From Paenibacillus pabuli (lineage in GTDB: Bacteria > Bacillota > Bacilli > Paenibacillales > Paenibacillaceae): a stretch of 64,000 bases of DNA. Below the pieces are notes generated by a model. That model did not search any database. It saw only the letters and a list, made by a program, of their open reading frames with translations, and had not been told where the DNA came from. The stretch is taken from NCBI RefSeq assembly GCF_039831995.1, contig NZ_JBDOIO010000004.1, positions 62,001 to 126,000 on the forward strand, in the 5' to 3' direction. Of the stretch, positions 25,219 to 34,039 are shown piece by piece; the stretch's first letter is position 1, and each line of letters begins with the position of its first letter. Both the position numbers and the translations under genes were made by a program.

Positions 25219-27009
25219 ATGTTAAGAAGGTTTATACGTGTATCGAACAATCTCAAATTGAAGCATAAACTGCTGATTTCCTATGTACTTGTCGTCATGA
25301 TTCCGGTTCTGATCATTGGTCTTGCCGTGACCGGATACTTCCGGCAGCAGGCACTCGATAATGCCATTGGACAGACGATCAACAACGTGGACAAAATTAA
25401 GAGCCAGACAGCCACATTGCTGCGTGTGCCGACTGATATTTCCGATATTCTTATGTTCAACAACGACCTGAAAGAGATTGTGAACAAACGCTATTCCAGC
25501 GTAATGGAACTGACTTCCGCTTATTTGGCCTATAAGGATTTTCAGGAATACAAGCGACAGTACCGTGAGATAGCAGGCATTCGTTTTTATTCTGATAATC
25601 CCACCCTGATCAACAATCTCGAGTTCATTCCGTTGAATGAACAGACGAAGGAAAGTTACTGGTACCAAAAAGCGCTGTTATCAACGAACACGGGATGGTT
25701 CTACATTCCGGACGAGGAAGATAATCCGGTTCATAAACTCAGCCTGGTGCGCAAAGTCCCTTTTCCTGAATATCGCACCGAGGGAGTACTGCTGATTGAA
25801 ATTAATCAGGATGAGCTCAATGAATTGCTTCGACAGGAACCTTTTGAAACGCTGATTGCGGATGAGCAGGGTTATGTTGTGGCTGCCAAAAATACGGATC
25901 TGGTTGGCAAAACGCTGGATGAGCTGGATTTTGGCGTGGATTTACAGAATCAGGCCAAAGGAACACTGGAAGCTGACTTTCAGGGAGAGCCGTCCAATAT
26001 CGTTATCGATGAGCTGCGTCCTGTGTCGAGTATGAACAGCTTGAAGGTGATCTCGGTCTTTGAGACCAAAGATATCGTCAAGGATGCCAACACAATCAGT
26101 TTGATCGGTATGCTCTTTATCTCCCTTGTCTTAATCATTGCCCTTTTACTTGTATATATTATTTCATTCCTTACATCGAACAGGCTGCTTCGTCTTAGCA
26201 AGCATCTGAACAAGCTGGCCCTTGGGGATTTGAATGTGACGTCCAGAATCGACGGGGATGATGAGATTGGGCAATTATCGAGACAATTCAATTACATGGT
26301 CAAAAGCATAAACGAACTCATGACTCAGGTCGTTGAAACGACCGAGCAGAACAACCAATTGGAAATCGCGCAGAAAGAGATTAAACTGAAAATGATGGCA
26401 AGTCAGATTAATCCTCACTTTTTGTTTAACGCTCTGGAATCCATTCGTATGAAAGCTCATATCAAAGGGGAGGCCGAAATTGCCAATATCGTCAGACTCC
26501 TCGGTAAACTGATGCGCAAAAGCCTTGAAATTGGCAGTGGAAAGACAACTTTTCAGGCTGAACTCGAAATGGTGAGTTCCTATCTGGAAATTCAAAAATT
26601 CCGCTACGGGGATCGGCTTGCCTTTCAGATTCATATCGATCCCGGAGCAGAGAAGATATACATTCCGCCTTTGATCGTTCAACCTCTGGTGGAGAATGCC
26701 ATCGTGCATGGATTGGAGAATAAAGAGGGAACGGTCCATGTCAATATAGATATTCGTCTGGTAAATGATGTGGTGAAGGTTCGCGTCAAGGATGATGGTG
26801 CAGGTATCACGCCAGAGCGCCTTGAAGAGGTGATGCAATTTATCCGCGGGCCGGAGGAGCAAGAGAAGAGCCGGATTGGTTTGCGCAATGTGCATCAACG
26901 GTTAACACTGACTTACGGTGAACCATACGGATTACAAATTACGAGTGTGTATGGGGAAGGAACAGAGATTGCTTTTGACTTACCTTCAGGAGGGGAACAG
27001 CATGTATAA
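25219..27009 (+). CDS. YesM-type sensor histidine kinase
   Basis: A 596-residue membrane kinase. Two membrane helices (about 17-40 and 294-316) flank a 250-residue extracellular sensor of the dCache type. HAMP follows (about 317-370), then a His_kinase domain whose acceptor is H400 in NPHFLFNALESIRM, and an HATPase domain (QPLVENAIVHGLE, VKDDGAGI, GLRNVHQRL). ATG 25219 is preferred because GGAAGGTG precedes it; an in-frame ATG at 25201 lies on the ribosome site itself. It is coupled to a YesN-type regulator by an 8-bp overlap. In this family the pair usually senses extracellular oligosaccharide and activates the adjacent transporter and hydrolase genes. Confidence 0.93.
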   Translation: MLRRFIRVSNNLKLKHKLLISYVLVVMIPVLIIGLAVTGYFRQQALDNAIGQTINNVDKIKSQTATLLRVPTDISDILMFNNDLKEIVNKRYSSVMELTSAYLAYKDFQEYKRQYREIAGIRFYSDNPTLINNLEFIPLNEQTKESYWYQKALLSTNTGWFYIPDEEDNPVHKLSLVRKVPFPEYRTEGVLLIEINQDELNELLRQEPFETLIADEQGYVVAAKNTDLVGKTLDELDFGVDLQNQAKGTLEADFQGEPSNIVIDELRPVSSMNSLKVISVFETKDIVKDANTISLIGMLFISLVLIIALLLVYIISFLTSNRLLRLSKHLNKLALGDLNVTSRIDGDDEIGQLSRQFNYMVKSINELMTQVVETTEQNNQLEIAQKEIKLKMMASQINPHFLFNALESIRMKAHIKGEAEIANIVRLLGKLMRKSLEIGSGKTTFQAELEMVSSYLEIQKFRYGDRLAFQIHIDPGAEKIYIPPLIVQPLVENAIVHGLENKEGTVHVNIDIRLVNDVVKVRVKDDGAGITPERLEEVMQFIRGPEEQEKSRIGLRNVHQRLTLTYGEPYGLQITSVYGEGTEIAFDLPSGGEQHV

Positions 27010-28591
27010 AGTATTTTTGGTGGATGACGAACCGAGCATACGCGAGGGTCTGACAACGATCATCGATTGGGGAGCGTATGGATTTGAGGTGATCGCTACA
27101 GCAGCCAGTGGACGGGAGGCCATTACACGATTTGATGAGCTTAAACCTGATTTGACCATTATAGATATCCGGATGCCCGGCATGACCGGACTGGACGTGA
27201 TCGAAGAGGTGCGGAAACAACATCCCGGATCACATTTTTTAATTTTGAGTGGTTATGCCGATTTTGATTATGCCAAGAAAGCAATCAGTTTCGGTGTGGA
27301 TGGATACTTGCTCAAGCCTGTGGATGAAGAGGAGATTATTGGCGAGCTTCAGCGTATTGCTCTAGTGCTTACACGTGAACAGGAGGCGCTGGCACGGCAT
27401 GCAGGTGAAGATACGGCATATCGGGAGCATCAGATCGAGGCACTTTTGTTTGATAACCTGGAAGGCGTCGGTCCCATCGATGAGGATGCCCTTGGATTGA
27501 AGTGGCCACAATATCAGGTCGTGCTGCTTGAGATGCATGCTGCGCCTGATGTCCAGCGTGGAGGTGTAGTTAAACGCAAACTGGCAGAGGCCTTTGATCA
27601 AAAAGATCGGGGAATCGTCTTCTCTTACCATTCGGGTCTTGCTTTATTGTGCAAGGATCCGATTACATCGACTTCGTCTGCCGAGCATCTATACGATGAA
27701 CTGAAGAGGCTGCTCGGAGAATGGAACATTACGATGTACGGGGCAGCAGGTGAACCGGCCAATACCACTTCCGAGATTGTCAGGTCCTATCAACAGGCTA
27801 ACGGGCTGCTTGCAGAACGTTTTCTATTTACCGAACAACGTATAATGTTATGGAATGAAGAGCTTGCTGCTGAAGGAAAGGCTGCTTCAATGATCGGCGA
27901 AGATGAAAGCGCTGAGTCTGGTGAGTCGGAATTGGCAGACAAGCTGTATTATGCGCTCGACATACGCAGCATGGAGTCCGTGATTCGGGTACTGGCCGAG
28001 ATCGAAGAACGAATTGTTCCTTACTATCGGACAGAGCAGTCAATCAAGACGGCGTTCTCACAGGTGTTCTCCATGGCAATCAACAAACTGGCTGCATCGA
28101 ACCAGCACATGCAGTCGATCATGCAGGAACATTCTGTCTTGATTAACGAAGTATATCATCAATTAACGGTATCTGATCTCAAGGTTATGGCAGAAGGTCA
28201 TCTAAGCCGTCTTATTCAGCGCATGGGCGGCGGCAGTAAAGATACGGCGCTAAAACAAATGATTGATTTTATTCGGCGTAATCCAGGGGAAAATCTCAAG
28301 CTGGAGGTTCTTGCCGAGGTGTTCAACTATAACAGCAGTTATCTGGGCAAGCTGTTCAAAAACCACACGGGAGAATATTTCAACGCATTCTTGGACAAGG
28401 TTCGAATGGAAAAAGCGAAAGAACTGCTTGATGAAGGCTTAAAGGTACATCAGGTCGCCGCAAGAGTGGGGTATGCCAATGTGGACTATTTCCACGGTAA
28501 GTTTAAGAAGTATGTAGGGGAGTCTCCTTCAGCATACAAACATGCTAGATCCCAATTCAAAGATCAGCCCGAAGAGCCTGATGGCGTCTAA
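27002..28591 (+). CDS. YesN-type AraC-family response regulator
   Basis: A 529-residue regulator with a receiver domain (D55 in TIIDIRMPG; K near 105 in LLKPVDEEE), a long central region of about 290 residues without a known domain, and a C-terminal AraC DNA-binding domain with two helix-turn-helix motifs (LKLEVLAEVFNYNSSYLGKL and VHQVAARVGYANVDYFHGKF). ATG 27002 follows AGGAGGGGAAC and overlaps the kinase stop. By family precedent it activates the downstream oligosaccharide genes. Its binding site is not certain; the repeated AAAACGTTTT palindromes nearby look more like LacI-family sites. Confidence 0.93.
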   Translation: MYKVFLVDDEPSIREGLTTIIDWGAYGFEVIATAASGREAITRFDELKPDLTIIDIRMPGMTGLDVIEEVRKQHPGSHFLILSGYADFDYAKKAISFGVDGYLLKPVDEEEIIGELQRIALVLTREQEALARHAGEDTAYREHQIEALLFDNLEGVGPIDEDALGLKWPQYQVVLLEMHAAPDVQRGGVVKRKLAEAFDQKDRGIVFSYHSGLALLCKDPITSTSSAEHLYDELKRLLGEWNITMYGAAGEPANTTSEIVRSYQQANGLLAERFLFTEQRIMLWNEELAAEGKAASMIGEDESAESGESELADKLYYALDIRSMESVIRVLAEIEERIVPYYRTEQSIKTAFSQVFSMAINKLAASNQHMQSIMQEHSVLINEVYHQLTVSDLKVMAEGHLSRLIQRMGGGSKDTALKQMIDFIRRNPGENLKLEVLAEVFNYNSSYLGKLFKNHTGEYFNAFLDKVRMEKAKELLDEGLKVHQVAARVGYANVDYFHGKFKKYVGESPSAYKHARSQFKDQPEEPDGV

Positions 28592-28617
28592 TCGCAGGTC
28601 AAACAGGCTCTGTTTTT
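28573..28617 (+). terminator. Intrinsic terminator overlapping the end of the yesN-type gene
   Basis: AGAGCCTG (28573-28580, still coding) pairs with CAGGCTCT (28604-28611), followed by G and T5. It separates the regulator genes from the GH2 gene. Confidence 0.65.
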
Positions 28618-28650
28618 CTTGAGATGTTAACTTCACATATCTTTTAATAT

Positions 28651-28660
28651 AAAACGTTTT
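28651..28660 (+). promoter_or_regulatory. AAAACGTTTT operator-like palindrome (GH2 gene)
   Basis: A 10-bp perfect palindrome, continuing CG on the right, 133 bp before the GH2 start. It is one of six copies found at five promoter regions of this locus. CcpA or another LacI-family protein is the likely binder. Confidence 0.45.
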
Positions 28661-28792
28661 CGCTTCCGACCTTATTCAAGTCTAGTTTGCATCATTATAT
28701 AATCCATCCTCTTCCTTATATAAGCAATGGTGTCTTCCATTTGTACATCATAAACTGGTGGTATCTTATTCCGGACAAGGAGAGACAATCAG

Positions 28793-31675
28793 ATGAAATC
28801 ATCGGATGTACAAGCTGTTCGCCATACCTTTGACCTGAAGGGAACCTGGAAGTTCTGTCTTGAAGCAGATCTTGCCAATAACGGGAGGCCGCCCCTTTCT
28901 GATGAATTGGTATGGGGAACAATTCAGGTTCCAGGTTCCTGGGAAGAGCAGGGGTATGGGAATGAGCCAGATTATCTCAGGATGGATACGTGGACCAAGA
29001 TACGTGAATACGAGGGTGCTGCCTGGTATGCGACCACAGTGGATCTGGTAGCGTCAGAGCCGGACTGCCAGTATGTATTGAGACTTGATGGAGTCAGGTG
29101 GACAACAGATCTCTGGGTAAACGGACATCATGCCGGGCAGCGTGACAGTCTGCTTGTTGCACAGGAGTGGGATATTACATCCCTAATCCATTCGGGAACG
29201 CAAAACCGGTTCGAGCTGCGTGTGGATAACACGATGAAGCTGCCACTGGCCGGAAGTCATATTCATTCCATTCATACGGCAACAGCATGGGGCGGAATTA
29301 CAGGCGGAGCTTATCTGGAACGGCTGCCACGTTGTCGGATCGAGCAGTTGCATATCCAGCCTAACGCAGAGAAAGGGATTGTAGCAATCCGATATGATGT
29401 AAGCGCTAGCGTCTCAACAATATCCAGGACATGTCAACTTCATATTGATATTAGGCACCCTGACGGAAGCTGGCTTCCGAGGCAGAGCCGCACAATTAGT
29501 TCAATGTCGCTTCGGACTGAGGATCAACATTTTGAAGGAAGTTATGGCAGTGAGCAATGGGATCTTGATCTTGGCCAGGTGAAGGACATTGTCCTATGGT
29601 CAGATAAGTCCCCGGGGTTATATCAGATCATTATCTCCTTGCAGGATGAGGAGCGAGAGCTGGATCGAGTGGAAAAGACATTCGGCATGCGTTCCTTCAG
29701 AGCGAATGGAAAAAAGCTTGAGCTGAACAATGTGCCTGTTTTTTTACGTGGATACGTTGATTGTTGCATTTTCCCGTTAACGGGTTACCCGGTCTGGGAT
29801 AAGCAGCATTATGTACAGCAGTTCCGTACGGCAAAATCCTATGGGTTTAATCATGTACGTCTGCATGGCTGGAGTGCACCTCGTCCATTCTGGGAGGCCG
29901 CAGACGAAGAGGGCATGCTTGTCCAGGCTGAACTTCCGCACTGGTCGAGATGGTTTGTAGACCGTGACGTGAAGGCACCAGCGGAGATTATGCTATTCCT
30001 GACCCGTGAATTAAAGGAATTATTATACTCGCTGCACACGCATCCCTCCTTTGTCATGTTTTCAATGGGGAATGAGCTGATCGGGGCTAACGGCCATCCA
30101 GAGTTGAATGATCTGGTAGAACTCGCTCGTACTCTGGACCCAACCCGGTTATATACGGATAATACAGGCTTTGGTCAGCTGCCGGCTCAAGGCCGAAGTG
30201 CAGATTTTTATATCCAGTCACTGAACTGGCATCCTCCACTGGAGTCAGAGTTGTCTGCGGTTCCGGACACCACGCTGGATTACCATGATGTCACCCGGCT
30301 TACGGATGATCCGGTCATTGGGCATGAACATGCACAGTTCACCATGTACGTACGCCCTCAGGAGCGGGAGAAGTACACAGGCGTTCTGCGCCCAAGCTGG
30401 CTGGAGTCGATTGAGGAGTCCATTGCGCGCAGAGGCATGGCGGCTGATGTGGAAGACTTCCAGCACGCTAGTGGCATCCATCTGATGCGGTCGTTAAAGG
30501 AAGCGATGGAGCGGGTTCGCCGCACACCGGATGCTGCGGGCAACCAATTGCTTGATATCCGTGACTTCCCTGGACAAGGACATGCGACAACAGGAGTTCT
30601 GGACGTGTTCTGGGGGAGCAAGGGAATAGTGGAACCAGCAGCATTCAAGCAGTTTAACGATAGCATTGTACTCTTACTGGGGGCTCGTCAGCGGACCTAC
30701 TATGCAGGAGAACCCGTTCATATTGAAGCCAGCATATCCCATTATGGAGAGAAGCCCATAGTAGATGCCTCGATCCATTGGAAGCTTATCCGCAACAATA
30801 TAGTAGAGAACGAAGGCGAGTGGGCATACGGAGATATTAGCTGTGGCTCCGTTGTTTCGCTTGGGCATCTAACCATTCAGGCGCCCAAGCAGGGGGCTGC
30901 GGCCTTTGTGATTGAAGCTGAGATCAGATCAGGCAATTCGCAGCGCATGGCCGCCAATGTCTGGCACGGTTGGTCGTTTCCTCATTATCATCCTCACGAT
31001 CGAACTGATCGGATCTGGAATAGCGTGGATGAGCTGCAGCCATTTTTAGTGGATTCCCATTATCGTCAGGTGGATCATCTGGATGGAAAAGACTTACTCA
31101 GCCAAGGTGAGATGGATCTGGTGATCATTTCTTCACTTACACCCAACGTACTCGATTATCTGATGAATGGTGGCAGTGTCTGGCTTCAGGTCAAACCGGA
31201 TGAATTATACGATGCGGTAAACACCAAGTATCTGCCTGTATTCTGGAATTATCTCATGTTTGCAACGCAGTCTGGAGCAACGATGGGAATGAACCTGCAG
31301 GAACACATGCCTGTGCTCGGCCAGTTCCCTCATGATCAGGCCTCCGATTGGCATTGGTACCATCTGGTTAATGGTACTCCTGCAATATGTATTGATTCGT
31401 TGCACGGGGTACGTCCATTAATTGAAGTCATTGATCATTTTCACAGAGCCAAACGTTTGGCATATGCTTTTGAGGTTAGAGTGGGGCGGGGGAAACTCCT
31501 AGTATCGTCATTGCCCTTTGCCAATGTTTCCATGATGAAGCGTCCTGAGGTTGCCTTCCTGTTTCAGGAGATGGTCGCGTACTTGTTGGGAGATCAATTC
31601 GATCCTGTTGCCACGATATCGGCTGCCGAATTGTTGGGCATTGTCAAGCTGCAGACCATTCAGTTCACATTATGA
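28793..31675 (+). CDS. Glycoside hydrolase family 2 protein
   Basis: A 960-residue cytoplasmic enzyme (no signal peptide). It has an N-terminal sugar-binding jelly roll (about 10-190), an immunoglobulin-like domain (about 190-300), a TIM barrel (about 305-600) and a long C-terminal region (600-960) of unknown role. E428 in SMGNE is the predicted acid/base, and E512 in VIGHEHAQF the likely nucleophile. Family 2 covers beta-galactosidases, glucuronidases, mannosidases and others; the barrel motifs do not settle the specificity. Placement between YesM/YesN and LplB/LplC genes and near fucosidase- and GH1-type enzymes implies action on an imported oligosaccharide. GGAGAG precedes the ATG. Confidence 0.85.
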   Translation: MKSSDVQAVRHTFDLKGTWKFCLEADLANNGRPPLSDELVWGTIQVPGSWEEQGYGNEPDYLRMDTWTKIREYEGAAWYATTVDLVASEPDCQYVLRLDGVRWTTDLWVNGHHAGQRDSLLVAQEWDITSLIHSGTQNRFELRVDNTMKLPLAGSHIHSIHTATAWGGITGGAYLERLPRCRIEQLHIQPNAEKGIVAIRYDVSASVSTISRTCQLHIDIRHPDGSWLPRQSRTISSMSLRTEDQHFEGSYGSEQWDLDLGQVKDIVLWSDKSPGLYQIIISLQDEERELDRVEKTFGMRSFRANGKKLELNNVPVFLRGYVDCCIFPLTGYPVWDKQHYVQQFRTAKSYGFNHVRLHGWSAPRPFWEAADEEGMLVQAELPHWSRWFVDRDVKAPAEIMLFLTRELKELLYSLHTHPSFVMFSMGNELIGANGHPELNDLVELARTLDPTRLYTDNTGFGQLPAQGRSADFYIQSLNWHPPLESELSAVPDTTLDYHDVTRLTDDPVIGHEHAQFTMYVRPQEREKYTGVLRPSWLESIEESIARRGMAADVEDFQHASGIHLMRSLKEAMERVRRTPDAAGNQLLDIRDFPGQGHATTGVLDVFWGSKGIVEPAAFKQFNDSIVLLLGARQRTYYAGEPVHIEASISHYGEKPIVDASIHWKLIRNNIVENEGEWAYGDISCGSVVSLGHLTIQAPKQGAAAFVIEAEIRSGNSQRMAANVWHGWSFPHYHPHDRTDRIWNSVDELQPFLVDSHYRQVDHLDGKDLLSQGEMDLVIISSLTPNVLDYLMNGGSVWLQVKPDELYDAVNTKYLPVFWNYLMFATQSGATMGMNLQEHMPVLGQFPHDQASDWHWYHLVNGTPAICIDSLHGVRPLIEVIDHFHRAKRLAYAFEVRVGRGKLLVSSLPFANVSMMKRPEVAFLFQEMVAYLLGDQFDPVATISAAELLGIVKLQTIQFTL

Positions 31676-31681
31676 TTGCGG

Positions 31682-31703
31682 GGACCTGATACAGGTCCTT
31701 TTT
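31682..31703 (+). terminator. Intrinsic terminator after the GH2 gene
   Basis: GGACCT (31682-31687) pairs with AGGTCC (31693-31698), then T5. Confidence 0.75.
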
Positions 31704-31737
31704 CTATTCTCTAAAAATGAAAGTAAACGATTACTAT

Positions 31738-31747
31738 AAAACGTTTT
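31738..31747 (+). promoter_or_regulatory. AAAACGTTTT operator-like palindrome (lplB gene)
   Basis: A second copy of the locus palindrome, flanked on the right by CGG as at the GH2 gene. GTAAACGATTAC lies just before (31723-31734) and a cre-like half site TGAAAACGCT at 31901-31910, so three related sites precede lplB. Confidence 0.45.
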
Positions 31748-31955
31748 CGGAAATTAACATTTTTAAAATATCTCTACCTTTTTATGGCGTATATTGTAGA
31801 TGAAAGGCCATAATATACCCGATTTTGATCGGATAATGTCGAATTCTATGGGCTAATATCTAATTTTTATATGATTTTCTCTAAAATCCAGATGGTATTT
31901 TGAAAACGCTCTATCAGTTATGATGGATCTATAAAACAGAGGAGGGGGAACGGAG

Positions 31956-32939
31956 ATGGAAACGCTAACAAAAAAATCCGCTTCCGCGAAAAGAAGCAGT
32001 AACCCCAAGCCGCCAGCGAACAAACGGCGGAACGGAATTTGGGATAGCATCAAGCAGCAGAAGTATCTCTATCTCATGTCACTGCCATTCGTAGTTTGGG
32101 TTTTTGTATTTAACTATCTGCCACTATGGGGATGGACGATGGCTTTCCAAAATTATAAACCAGCCAGATCGTTCGGCGAACAAGAATGGGTTGGTTTTAA
32201 ACACTTTGTAGAGCTGTTTAGCGATGACCGGTTCTATCTGGTACTTCGAAATACGCTTGCAATGAGCTTAATGGGGCTGATTGTGGGTTTTGTCGTGCCG
32301 ATTTTCTTTGCAATTCTCTTGAATGAAATGAAGGGCATGCTATTCAAGCGGACGGTCCAAACCGTTTCCTATTTGCCTCACTTTGTATCCTGGGTCGTTG
32401 TAGCCGGGATCATTACCAAGATGCTCTCCACCGATGGAGGGATTGTCAACGACATCTTGATGGGCCTTAATCTTATTGATCAGCCGATCCAATTCATGGC
32501 GAAGGGGAACCTGTTTTGGTACATTGTAACCGCTTCAGATATGTGGAAGGAAACCGGTTGGAATGCCATCATCTATCTGGCGGCAATTACGGGTATTGAC
32601 CAAGAGCTGTACGAGGCTTCCCGTGTAGACGGAGCAAACCGCTGGAGACAAATGTGGCATATCACACTTCCAGGTATCCGGACCACGATTTCCGTATTAT
32701 TCATCATGTCCATTGGACACTTGATCAGTATCGGTTTCGAGAAGCAGATGTTGCTGCAAAACAGTCTGGTATTAGACTACTCGGAAGTTCTCGATCTCTA
32801 CGCACTCAATTATGGTTTGAATATGGGACGATTCTCATATGGTACAGCCATAGGTATATTCAACTCCGTTGTCAGTATCATCCTTCTGTTTACAGCGAAC
32901 GGGTTGTTCAAAAAATTCACCAAAGAAAGCATTATGTAG
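31956..32939 (+). CDS. Oligosaccharide ABC transporter permease, LplB family
   Basis: A 327-residue permease of the CUT1 (LplB/YtcO) type. The N-terminus is basic and hydrophilic (KRSSNPKPPANKRR), then six membrane segments, with the EAA motif YEASRVDGANRWRQMWHITLPG (about 210-230) that contacts the ATPase. GAGGAGGGGG precedes the ATG. The partner LplC gene starts 15 bp after the stop. No ATP-binding gene is in the cluster; related systems share one MsmX-like ATPase encoded elsewhere. Confidence 0.93.
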   Translation: METLTKKSASAKRSSNPKPPANKRRNGIWDSIKQQKYLYLMSLPFVVWVFVFNYLPLWGWTMAFQNYKPARSFGEQEWVGFKHFVELFSDDRFYLVLRNTLAMSLMGLIVGFVVPIFFAILLNEMKGMLFKRTVQTVSYLPHFVSWVVVAGIITKMLSTDGGIVNDILMGLNLIDQPIQFMAKGNLFWYIVTASDMWKETGWNAIIYLAAITGIDQELYEASRVDGANRWRQMWHITLPGIRTTISVLFIMSIGHLISIGFEKQMLLQNSLVLDYSEVLDLYALNYGLNMGRFSYGTAIGIFNSVVSIILLFTANGLFKKFTKESIM

Positions 32940-32954
32940 GGAGGGGGAAACATT

Positions 32955-33857
32955 ATGGCGAACAAAACATTCAATGCTACACGGGGCGATAAACTGTTCG
33001 ATATATTCAATTATATCGCGATGGCGCTGGTGCTCGTCGTGACGCTGTATCCATTCCTGAACGTGCTTGCGATCTCACTGAATAACTCAACAGATACCGT
33101 ACGTGGCGGAATATACTTGTGGCCGCGGGAATTTACGCTGGAAAACTATAAAACGATTTTCCAATATGATGGGCTGCTGCAAGGTCTGCAGATTTCCATT
33201 CTGCGTACGATTGTGGGTACACTGCTCGGTCTGATCAGTTCATCCATGATCGCCTTTACACTGAGCCGTCCTGACTTCAAATTGAGAAAATTCGTATCGA
33301 CTACACTGGCGCTCACGATGTATTTCTCCGGTGGTCTGATTCCGGTGTACATCCTGATGCGTGACCTGAATCTGATCGGTACATTCTGGGTATATGTATT
33401 GCCAGGCATGATCAGTGCATTCAACGTATTCATCATCCGTTCATTCATTGACGGATTGCCGTATGCACTGCAAGAGTCCGCTAAGCTGGACGGTGCAAAT
33501 GACTTTAAGATTTTTTACAAAATCATCTTGCCACTCTGTAAACCGGTACTTGCAACGATTGCATTGTTCCTGGCAGTCGGTCAATGGAACGCATGGTTTG
33601 ATACGTATCTGTACAACGGTTCCAAGGCACATCTCACAACACTCCAGTATGAGTTGATGAAAGTACTGCAAAGTACACAGCAAGGTTCTGGTGCTGGACG
33701 GAATGCCAATGACATGGCACAGCAGATGACACAGATTTCACCAGAATCCATCAAGATGGCCATTACGATTGTTGTTACCGTTCCAATCCTGGTTGTATAT
33801 CCATTCCTGCAAAAGTACTTTGTAGGCGGTATGACACTGGGTGCAGTAAAAGCATAA
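32955..33857 (+). CDS. Oligosaccharide ABC transporter permease, LplC/YtcP family
   Basis: A 300-residue CUT1 permease with six membrane segments and the EAA motif LQESAKLDGANDFKIFYKIILPL. The C-terminal segment includes AGRNANDMAQQMTQISPESIKMAITIV, characteristic of YtcP-type proteins, and ends with the usual QKYFVGGMTLGAVKA. It pairs with LplB upstream; a binding-protein gene begins 182 bp downstream after an intercistronic hairpin. Confidence 0.93.
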   Translation: MANKTFNATRGDKLFDIFNYIAMALVLVVTLYPFLNVLAISLNNSTDTVRGGIYLWPREFTLENYKTIFQYDGLLQGLQISILRTIVGTLLGLISSSMIAFTLSRPDFKLRKFVSTTLALTMYFSGGLIPVYILMRDLNLIGTFWVYVLPGMISAFNVFIIRSFIDGLPYALQESAKLDGANDFKIFYKIILPLCKPVLATIALFLAVGQWNAWFDTYLYNGSKAHLTTLQYELMKVLQSTQQGSGAGRNANDMAQQMTQISPESIKMAITIVVTVPILVVYPFLQKYFVGGMTLGAVKA

Positions 33858-33909
33858 ACAACATTATAGAGCTGCCAAAATGAGCAGCCGTAAACTAAAA
33901 AAAGCATCA

Positions 33910-33946
33910 GGTGCCCGAGGCGTGACCAACTGGTTGGCGCCTCACC
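33910..33946 (+). other. Intercistronic hairpin between lplC and the first binding-protein gene
   Basis: GGTG...GAGGCG (33910-33922), CCAAC (33926-33930) pair with GTTGG (33933-33937) and CGCCTC...ACC (33938-33946), giving about 14 bp of stem. No T run follows, so it is unlikely to terminate. It could protect an RNA 3' or 5' end and set different expression for the permeases and binding protein. Confidence 0.5.
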
Positions 33947-34039
33947 GTATAGGGCTGCGGAGCGGCATTCATGAAGCTATAGACAGGGACAAAAAAGTCC
34001 CGGATAAGACAGACATATGAAACAGGGAGGATTACCATT

